From: Pseudomonadota bacterium
GTDB lineage: Bacteria; Pseudomonadota; Alphaproteobacteria; Acetobacterales; Acetobacteraceae
Length of the DNA stretch: 11,298 nt
Direction: 5' to 3'
NCBI GenBank assembly: GCA_021826485.1
Contig: JAKAZX010000093.1
Span: 1-11,298, forward strand
In this document: positions 1 through 6,190 of the stretch, piece by piece
Layout: every line of letters starts with the position of its first letter
How positions within the stretch are numbered: the first letter of the stretch is position 1
Notes under the pieces: generated by a model
Database searches by the model: none
Seen by the model: the letters and a program-made list of their open reading frames with translations, nothing else
What the model was told of the DNA's origin: nothing
Translations under genes and position numbers: made by a program

Positions 1-1650
1 AACGCCGATTTCCTGGCAAGCCAGATCTTCTACACCGACACGCGGCAGTATTCCGTGATGTCGTATATCGGCGCGCGGCAATCGGGCGCCAACTACCACG
101 ACGGCACGCTCAACATCTCGCCGCAGACGCCGATGCTGTACGACATCGGCGCGGCGCAGGCGATCTACGGCGCCAACACGATCACCCTGCACGGCGGCGA
201 CACGTTCGGCTTCAACTCCACCTTCGGTACGCTGTCGTCGCACCCGATCGCCTCCTACGACTTCACGCAGAACACCGTGCCGGTGGTGACGCTGTACGAC
301 GGCGGGCCGAACAACACGCTCGATCTCTCGGGCTTCTCCGCGGCGTCCTATGTCGATCTCGCCCCCGGCAGCTTCAGCAGCGCCGACGGGCTGACCAACA
401 ACATCGCCATCGCCACCGACACCACGATCAACTCGGCGGTCGGCGGCGCCGGCAATGATACCTTCGTGGTCAATGGCCTCGCCGACACGATCAACGGCGG
501 CGGCGGCATCAACACCGTGGTATTCGGCGGCGATGCCGCGAACTACAGCATCACCAACGGCGGCGGCTCCGTCGATGTGACGACGGCGGGCGTCACCGAT
601 GTCCTCAAGAACGTGCAGATCCTGCAATTCGCCGACATCGCCGAGGCCGCGCCCTGCTTCCTGCGCGGCACCCGCATTCTGACGACGCGCGGGGAGGTGC
701 CGGTGGAGTCGCTGCGCGCCGGGCAGGATCGTGTGGTGACGCGCGACGGTCGGGTGGCACCCGTACGTTGGGTCGGCTGGCGGGAATTGCAACCGTCCCG
801 TCATCCCAAACCGCAGGACGTGATGCCGGTGCGCGTCTGCGCCGGCGCCATCGGCCCGGGGCGGCCGGCGCGCGATCTGCTGCTGTCGCCCGATCATGCG
901 CTGGCGATCGGCGACGGGCTGATCCCGGTGCGCTACCTGCTGAACGACGTGACCATCGTGCAGGAAGCGCGCACCGGCCGCGTCGCCTATTACCATGTCG
1001 AGCTCGACCGCCACGACGTGCTGCTGGCCGAGGGGGTGGCGGCGGAGTCCTATCTTGATGCCGGCAACCGCGGCGCGTTCAGCAACGGCACGGCTGCGCT
1101 GCAGTTGCACCCGCGGTTCGCCCCCGCGATCGACAAGGCGCTGCATATCTGGGCGAAGCACGCCTGTGCCCCGCTGGTCACCGCCGGCCCGGCGCTGGCG
1201 GCAGCGCGGGCGGAAATCGTTGGGCGCGCGATGGCGCTCGGCCATGCGCTGTCGGCCGATGCGGGGCTGCATGCCAGCCTGGACGGCCGTCCGCTGCCGC
1301 TGCGCCAAGCCGCGGGATGCCACGGCGCCGACCTGCCGGCGGGGGCGGCGACGCTGGTTCTGCTGTCGCGGACCTGGGTGCCGCTGCATCTGGGCCGTAG
1401 CGGCGATGACGGGCGGCGGCTGGGCGTCGCGGTCGCGCAGTTGCGGCTGGACGGCGCCGACCTTCCGCTCGGCAGCGCGCGGCTGCGCGACGGCTGGCAT
1501 GCGCCGGAGCCGACGATGCGCTGGACCGACGGGGCGGCGGCGATCGACGTGCGCGGCGCGCAGCGGATCGCGATCCGCCTGCTGCCGGTTGGGCGCTACT
1601 GGCTGCCGCGCGCCGAGACGTCCGGCGGAGCGCGATCCCGAATTCGTTAG
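1..1650 (+). CDS. Serralysin-like M10 metalloprotease C-terminal part fused to a Hint_2 domain (5'-truncated by window)
   Basis: The reading frame is open from base 1 to a TAG at 1648-1650, giving 549 residues; the real start lies upstream. In-window residues 17-22 (YSVMSY) are the Met-turn of serralysin-type metzincin proteases, including the Tyr that ligands zinc in that family. The HExxHxxGxxH zinc site would lie just upstream and cannot be seen. Residues 38-65 match the serralysin segment leading into the C-terminal beta-roll (DIGAAQAIYGAN). A GGAGNDTFV nonapeptide at 148-156 is an RTX-type calcium-binding repeat, followed by a Gly-rich turn near 168. A Hint_2 domain spans about 219-360: it opens with CFLRGTRI (Cys219), contains LSPDHAL (His299) and ends near ESYLDAGNR. 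Residues 361-549 form a further module I cannot name, with a GWHxxE and RWTDG pattern. Secretion by a type I system is expected from the family. Serralysin and Hint assignments are strong; whether the Hint part self-cleaves is not shown. Confidence 0.88.
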   Translation, partial: NADFLASQIFYTDTRQYSVMSYIGARQSGANYHDGTLNISPQTPMLYDIGAAQAIYGANTITLHGGDTFGFNSTFGTLSSHPIASYDFTQNTVPVVTLYDGGPNNTLDLSGFSAASYVDLAPGSFSSADGLTNNIAIATDTTINSAVGGAGNDTFVVNGLADTINGGGGINTVVFGGDAANYSITNGGGSVDVTTAGVTDVLKNVQILQFADIAEAAPCFLRGTRILTTRGEVPVESLRAGQDRVVTRDGRVAPVRWVGWRELQPSRHPKPQDVMPVRVCAGAIGPGRPARDLLLSPDHALAIGDGLIPVRYLLNDVTIVQEARTGRVAYYHVELDRHDVLLAEGVAAESYLDAGNRGAFSNGTAALQLHPRFAPAIDKALHIWAKHACAPLVTAGPALAAARAEIVGRAMALGHALSADAGLHASLDGRPLPLRQAAGCHGADLPAGAATLVLLSRTWVPLHLGRSGDDGRRLGVAVAQLRLDGADLPLGSARLRDGWHAPEPTMRWTDGAAAIDVRGAQRIAIRLLPVGRYWLPRAETSGGARSRIR

Positions 1651-1763
1651 CGACCCTACAGCCGCGTCACGGAACAGCGCGCGCCGGCCGTCCGTTAGGG
1701 GAAGGCAAGCGGGCCGGCAGAGCGCCGTCGGTCCGCAATCCCTCCAGGCTGCGGGTAGCGGAC

Positions 1764-3548
1764 ATGAGCAAGACGGTCGGCGATTTCTTCTGGGAACGTC
1801 TGCATGCCTGGGGCGTGCGACGGGTGTTCGGCTTTCCAGGCGACGGCATCAACGGTCTGCTCGGCGCGCTCAACCGCTTCGGCGGCGGCATCGAGTTCGT
1901 GCAGGTGCGGCATGAGGAGATGGCCGCCTTCATGGCCTCCGCCTACGCCAAGTTCACCGGCGGCCTCGGCGTCTGCATGGCGACATCCGGTCCCGGCGCA
2001 TCCCATCTGGTGACCGGACTGTACGATGCCCGCCTTGACCATATGCCGGTTCTGGCAATCGCCGGGCAGCAGGCCCGCACGGCGATGGGCGGGCACTACC
2101 AGCAGGAAGTCGATCTGCACAGCCTGTTCAAGGATGTGGCGGGCGCGTTCGTGCAGCAGGCCATGATGCCCGGGCAGGTGCGCCATCTGGTGGATCGTGC
2201 CGTGCGGATCGCGATCGCACGGCGCCGGGTAACGGCGATCATCATGCCGAACGATCTGCAGGATGAACCCTATGAGGATCCGCCGCGCCGGCATGGCACC
2301 GTGCATTCCGGCATCGGCTACGTGCCGCCGCGCGTCATTCCGTTCGAGCGTGACCTGCGCCAGGCGGCGGAGGTGCTGAACGCCGGCCGGAAGGTCGCGA
2401 TGCTGGTCGGCGCGGGCGCCCTGCACGCCACCGACGAGGTGATCGCGGTCGCCGACAAGCTCGGCGCCGGCGTGGCCAAGTCGCTGCTCGGCAAGGCGGC
2501 GGTGCCGGACGACCTGCCGTTTGTTACCGGCTCCATCGGCATGCTCGGCACCAAGCCGAGTTGGGACATGATGATGGGCTGCGACACGCTGCTGATGGTC
2601 GGCTCCGGCTTTCCCTATTCGGAGTTCCTGCCGAAGGAAGGGGCCGCGCGCGGCGTGCAGATCGACCTTGAGCCAGAAATGCTCAGCCTGCGCTACCCGA
2701 TGGAGGTGAACCTTACCGGCGACAGCAAGGACACGCTGAAGGCGCTGCTGCCGCTGCTGGAGCAGAAATCCGACCGCGCTTGGCGGCAGGAGATCGAGCG
2801 CAACGTCGCCGAATGGTGGAACGTCTCGAAGGCGCGCGCCATGGCGGCGGCGAATCCGGTCAACCCGCAGCGCGTCACCTGGGAACTGTCGCCGCGCCTG
2901 CCGGAGGGGGTGATCATTACCAGTGACTCCGGTTCGTGCGCCAACTGGTATGCGCGCGACGTGAAGCTGCGGCGTGGGATGATGGGGTCGCTGTCGGGGG
3001 GACTCGCCTCGATGGGAGCCGCCGTGCCCTATGCGATCGCGGCCAAGATGGCGCATCCGAGCCGGCCGGTGGTCGCCCTGGTCGGCGACGGCGCGATGCA
3101 GATGAACAACATGGCGGAGCTGATCACGGTCGCCAAATACTGGCGCAACTGGGCCGATCCGCGCTGGTGCGTGTGCGTGTTCAACAACCAGGACCTCAAT
3201 CAGGTGACCTGGGAGCAGCGCGTCATGGAAGGCGATCCGAAGTTCGAGGCATCGCAGCAGATTCCCGACGTCCCCTATCACCGCTTCGCCGAACTGATCG
3301 GCCTGCGCGGCATCTTCGTGGACGACCCGGAGCGGCTGGGCGCTGCGTGGGACGAAGCGCTGCATGCCGACCGGCCGGTGGTGCTGGAGGTGAAGACCGA
3401 TCCGAACGTGCCGCCGCTGCCGCCGCACATCACGCTCCAGCAGGCGCGCAAATTCACCTCCTTGCTGTTCAAGGGCGATCCGGAGGAAGGCAGCGTGCTG
3501 GCCGGGACGGCGCGCGAGGTGCTGAGCACCCTGCTGCCCGGGCGCTGA
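1764..3548 (+). CDS. Thiamine-diphosphate-dependent enzyme, pyruvate oxidase / acetolactate synthase superfamily
   Basis: This 594-residue protein has the three-domain layout of ThDP enzymes such as PoxB, YdaP and acetolactate synthase. The N-terminal pyrimidine-binding domain contains FGFPGDGINGLL (23-34) and RHEEMAAFMASAYAKFTG, where Glu51 is the expected catalytic glutamate. The GPGASHLVTGLYDA stretch is also typical. The central domain (about 195-340) is the nucleotide/FAD-type domain. The C-terminal domain has the ThDP-Mg motif GDG at 441-443 and NN at 474-475; the 30-residue spacing is slightly longer than the usual 24-27. The family decarboxylates 2-keto acids, passing the product to a quinone, oxygen or an acceptor molecule; which applies here is not readable. 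No signal peptide is seen, so it should be cytosolic or peripheral. It is the first gene of the tight five-gene cluster, 113 bp after the protease gene, with only a weak Shine-Dalgarno (GCGGGTAG) before ATG 1764. The substrate may be pyruvate or another 2-keto acid produced by the neighbouring enzymes. Confidence 0.88.
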   Translation: MSKTVGDFFWERLHAWGVRRVFGFPGDGINGLLGALNRFGGGIEFVQVRHEEMAAFMASAYAKFTGGLGVCMATSGPGASHLVTGLYDARLDHMPVLAIAGQQARTAMGGHYQQEVDLHSLFKDVAGAFVQQAMMPGQVRHLVDRAVRIAIARRRVTAIIMPNDLQDEPYEDPPRRHGTVHSGIGYVPPRVIPFERDLRQAAEVLNAGRKVAMLVGAGALHATDEVIAVADKLGAGVAKSLLGKAAVPDDLPFVTGSIGMLGTKPSWDMMMGCDTLLMVGSGFPYSEFLPKEGAARGVQIDLEPEMLSLRYPMEVNLTGDSKDTLKALLPLLEQKSDRAWRQEIERNVAEWWNVSKARAMAAANPVNPQRVTWELSPRLPEGVIITSDSGSCANWYARDVKLRRGMMGSLSGGLASMGAAVPYAIAAKMAHPSRPVVALVGDGAMQMNNMAELITVAKYWRNWADPRWCVCVFNNQDLNQVTWEQRVMEGDPKFEASQQIPDVPYHRFAELIGLRGIFVDDPERLGAAWDEALHADRPVVLEVKTDPNVPPLPPHITLQQARKFTSLLFKGDPEEGSVLAGTAREVLSTLLPGR

Positions 3549-3550
3549 CC

Positions 3551-4654
3551 GTGGCGCAGTCGCAGGGCGTGCGCCCGACCGCGGTGCGGGCGCATGCCTA
3601 CACGATCCCGACCGACCGGCCGGAGGCGGACGGCACCTTCGCGTGGGACGCGACGACGCTTGTGGTGGTGGAGATCGACGCAGGCGGCGCGACCGGACTC
3701 GGCTACACCTACACGCATGGCTGCATCGCCGGCCTGATCACCGGCACCCTCGCCGGGATTGTGCAGACGGTGGATGCGATGGACGTCCCCACCGCCTGGG
3801 CGGCGCTGCGCCGCGCCGTGCGCAACATGGGGGCGGAGGGGTTGGCGGCCAGCGCGATCGCCGCGATCGATGTGGCGCTGTGGGATCTGAAGGCGAAGCT
3901 GCTCGGCCTGCCGCTGGCGCTGCTGCTCGGGCGGGTGCGCGATCACGTGCCGATCTACGGCAGCGGCGGCTTCACCACCTATTCCGACGCGGAACTGCGC
4001 GCGCAGCTCGACGGCTGGGTGGCGCGCGACGGCTGTGCCTGGGTGAAGATGAAGATCGGCACGCACCCCGCGCAGGACCCGCACCGCGTCGCGGTGGCGC
4101 GGGAGGCGGTGGGCACGCGCGGGCTGTTCGTGGATGCCAACGGCGCCTGCGATGCCAGCGCGGCACTGCGCCTTGCCGAGATTTTCAGCCGCGAGTCCGG
4201 CGTGACCTGGTTCGAGGAACCGGTATCCTCCGACGATCTTGCGGGGCTGCGGCGGGTGCGCGCGCGGGCGCCGGCGGGAATGGAGATCGCCGCCGGCGAA
4301 TACGCCTACCGTCCCGGCTCTGTGCGCCGCATGCTGGAGGCGGGCGCGGTCGATGTGCAGCAGGCGGATGCGACGCGCTGCCTCGGCATCACCGGCTTCC
4401 TGCGCGCCGCCGCGCTGTGCGAGGCGCACGGCACGGACCTGTCGGCGCACTGCGCCCCGGCGCTGCACCTGCATGCGTGCTGCGCGGCACCGCGGCTGCG
4501 GCATCTGGAGTGGTTCCACGATCATGTCCGCATCGAGCAGATGCTGTTCGACGGCGCGCCCGTGCCGCGCGACGGCGCGATCCGGCCGGATCTGTCGCGG
4601 CCCGGCCTCGGCCTCGCGCTGCGACGGCAGGATGCCGAGCGGTATCGCGCATGA
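3551..4654 (+). CDS. Mandelate racemase/muconate lactonizing enzyme family protein (enolase superfamily)
   Basis: The product is 367 residues from GTG 3551, only 2 bp after the stop of the ThDP enzyme gene. The GTG was chosen because family homology begins immediately after it, and upstream codons in this frame overlap the preceding gene. All catalytic landmarks of the mandelate racemase subgroup are visible: KMK with Lys166 and Lys168, metal ligands Asp195 (VDAN), Glu222/223 (FEEP) and Glu250 (AAGEY), then Asp273 (QADATRCLGITG) and His300 (SAHCAP) as the His-Asp dyad. These enzymes abstract the proton alpha to a carboxylate and either racemise or dehydrate acids, commonly sugar acids to 2-keto-3-deoxy acids. 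The substrate cannot be read from sequence. The N-terminal capping domain, which sets specificity, occupies about residues 8-135. Its place between a 2-keto-acid enzyme and a GMC dehydrogenase suggests a sugar-acid dehydratase. The protein is probably cytosolic. Its stop overlaps the next gene (ATGA). Confidence 0.9.
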   Translation: MAQSQGVRPTAVRAHAYTIPTDRPEADGTFAWDATTLVVVEIDAGGATGLGYTYTHGCIAGLITGTLAGIVQTVDAMDVPTAWAALRRAVRNMGAEGLAASAIAAIDVALWDLKAKLLGLPLALLLGRVRDHVPIYGSGGFTTYSDAELRAQLDGWVARDGCAWVKMKIGTHPAQDPHRVAVAREAVGTRGLFVDANGACDASAALRLAEIFSRESGVTWFEEPVSSDDLAGLRRVRARAPAGMEIAAGEYAYRPGSVRRMLEAGAVDVQQADATRCLGITGFLRAAALCEAHGTDLSAHCAPALHLHACCAAPRLRHLEWFHDHVRIEQMLFDGAPVPRDGAIRPDLSRPGLGLALRRQDAERYRA

Positions 4655-5556
4655 AAGGCGGCAAGGCGATGTCCAACCGACGATGGCTGACCACGACATC
4701 CGCGCGGCTCGCCAATGCGCCGACGGTCGATGCGGACGCGGCCGTGACGGCGGCGCGGCGGCTGAACCGCGCCGCCGGCATGCTGGCCGCATCGGTGCTG
4801 GCCGATAGCGGGCTGGAGCATTACCGCGGCGCGTTCCACGACCGCGCGATGGTGGCACCGCTGGTGGCGGCGTCGCTCAGTCTGGCGGCGAGCGGGCATG
4901 GCGTGGGCGATGCGCGGCGCGGCGCGCATGCGGCGCGCGATGTCACCTACCTGCTCGCCGCGGCGACCGGCGTCGCCGGACTGGGGTTTCATCTCTACAA
5001 TGTCGGCAAGCGGCCGGGCGGCTATTCCTGGCTCAACCTGTTCTATGCCGCGCCGGTCGGCGCGCCGGCGGCGCTGGTGCTGTCCGGCCTGCTCGGCTAT
5101 TTCGCTGAGCGGGTGCGCGACAATCCGCCCGGCACCACGCCGCGCGTGTTCGACCTGCCGGCCGGCCGCGCCACCGCGGCGCTGGCGAGCATCGGCCTGC
5201 TCGGCACGGTGGGCGAAGCGGGGCTGCTGCATTTCCGCGGCGCCTATCAGGACCCGTTCATGTTCCTGCCGGTCACGGTGCCGCCGGTCGCCGCGGCGCT
5301 GCTGGCCAACACCGCGCGCGGCACGGCGCGGCGACACCGCCGGTTCACCCGGTTCTTCCTGCGCCTGACCGCATCGCTTGGCATTCTCGGCGTCGGCTTC
5401 CACGCGCTCGGCGTGGCGCGGAACATGGGCGGGTGGCGCAACTGGCGGCAGAACGTGCAGAACGGCCCGCCGCTGCCGGCACCGCCGAGTTTCACCGGCC
5501 TGGCGATGGCCGGGCTTGCCGCACTCGGGCTGCTGGAGGACGACGCGGATGCCTGA
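4651..5556 (+). CDS. Internally duplicated multi-span membrane protein, candidate membrane subunit of the downstream dehydrogenase
   Basis: The product is 301 residues from ATG 4651, which overlaps the upstream stop as ATGA. ATG 4669 is an alternative start with nearby purines. I recognise no named family. About six or seven hydrophobic segments lie near residues 65-82, 97-115, 128-150, 173-193, 203-220, 235-255 and 280-296, so it should be an inner-membrane protein. It is two copies of one unit. LEHYRGAFHD (55-64) pairs with LLHFRGAYQD (192-201), and GLGFH (110-114) pairs with GVGFH (247-251). The offset is 137 residues throughout, and a GG follows each GFH block. His57 and His114 in the first half correspond to His194 and His251 in the second, with 57 residues between the pair in both. 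There is no CxxCH haem c motif. It overlaps the subunit-3 gene by 8 bp, which suggests a membrane anchor or electron acceptor for the GMC dehydrogenase. That role is inference. Confidence 0.75.
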   Translation: MKGGKAMSNRRWLTTTSARLANAPTVDADAAVTAARRLNRAAGMLAASVLADSGLEHYRGAFHDRAMVAPLVAASLSLAASGHGVGDARRGAHAARDVTYLLAAATGVAGLGFHLYNVGKRPGGYSWLNLFYAAPVGAPAALVLSGLLGYFAERVRDNPPGTTPRVFDLPAGRATAALASIGLLGTVGEAGLLHFRGAYQDPFMFLPVTVPPVAAALLANTARGTARRHRRFTRFFLRLTASLGILGVGFHALGVARNMGGWRNWRQNVQNGPPLPAPPSFTGLAMAGLAALGLLEDDADA

Positions 5557-6190
5557 CCGCTATCCTGGCTACGACGTGCTGGCGAAACGCAACACGCCGT
5601 CGTGGAACGACCAGACGCGCGCGGTGATCGACGCGCGGCTCGCGCTGCCCGACACGCCGCGCTTCTGCACGCCGGCGGAGTGGCAGACGCTGCGCGCCGC
5701 CTGCGACCGCATCGCGCCGCAGCCGGAGGGCCGGCCGCCGGTCGCGACCGCGGCACTGGTCGATGACAAGCTGCACCGCAATGCCGGCGACGGCTATCGT
5801 ATCGCGCATCTGCCGCCGCTGCGCGAGGCGTGGCGGCGCGGCCTCGCCGCGCTGGAGGCGGAAGCGCGGGCGGCGCACGGCGCGGCATTCCACGAACTCG
5901 ACCCGGCGCGGCAGGATGCGCTGCTGACGCGCATGCAGCACGGCCAGCTTGCCGATCCGGCCTGGAGCGATATGCCGCCTGCACTGTTCTTCAAGGAACG
6001 GCTGGCGCATGACATCATCGCGCTGCACTACGCGCATCCGAGCACCTGGAGCGCGATCGGCTGGGGCGGGCCTGCCAGTCCGCGCGGCTATGTGCGCATG
6101 GGCCTCGACCGCCGCGACGCGTGGGAGGCGGCGGAGGCGCACGGCACCGACATCGCCGCGGTGCGGGCGGAGAACCGGCGTGTACGATGA
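5549..6190 (+). CDS. Gluconate 2-dehydrogenase subunit 3 family protein
   Basis: The product is 213 residues from ATG 5549. A strong Shine-Dalgarno, GGAGGA at 5535-5540, lies 8 nt upstream, and the start overlaps the previous stop by 8 bp. The sequence follows the subunit-3 family pattern: FCTPAEWQTLRAACDRIAP near residue 38, a DDKL segment near 75, FHELDPARQDALLTRMQ, then FFKERLAHDIIALHYAHPSTWSAIGWGGPASPRGY. In characterised gluconate, sorbitol and glucose dehydrogenases this small subunit pairs with the GMC flavoprotein, stabilises it, and usually carries a Tat signal that exports both. Here the N-terminus (MPDRYPGYDVLAKRN) has neither a twin-arginine motif nor a hydrophobic core, so export by that route is not supported. 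The GMC gene follows with an 11-bp overlap, so the two products are probably made in step. Family assignment is firm; the substrate of the complex is unknown. Confidence 0.87.
   Translation: MPDRYPGYDVLAKRNTPSWNDQTRAVIDARLALPDTPRFCTPAEWQTLRAACDRIAPQPEGRPPVATAALVDDKLHRNAGDGYRIAHLPPLREAWRRGLAALEAEARAAHGAAFHELDPARQDALLTRMQHGQLADPAWSDMPPALFFKERLAHDIIALHYAHPSTWSAIGWGGPASPRGYVRMGLDRRDAWEAAEAHGTDIAAVRAENRRVR

Noticed and set aside
1683..1718. Possible hairpin GCCGGCC ... GGCCGGC after the protease gene as a terminator
   Set aside because: The stem is 7 bp with a 22-nt loop and no T-tract; such pairs are expected by chance in DNA this GC-rich.
1695..3428. Long minus-strand open frame opposite the ThDP enzyme gene
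   Set aside because: It is low-complexity, His/Arg-rich sequence typical of the antisense of a GC-rich gene, while the plus-strand frame has clear family motifs throughout.
2936..3550. Extension of the enolase-superfamily gene upstream to 2936
   Set aside because: The upstream part of that frame lies inside the ThDP enzyme gene and reads as Arg/Gly-rich nonsense; family homology starts just after GTG 3551.
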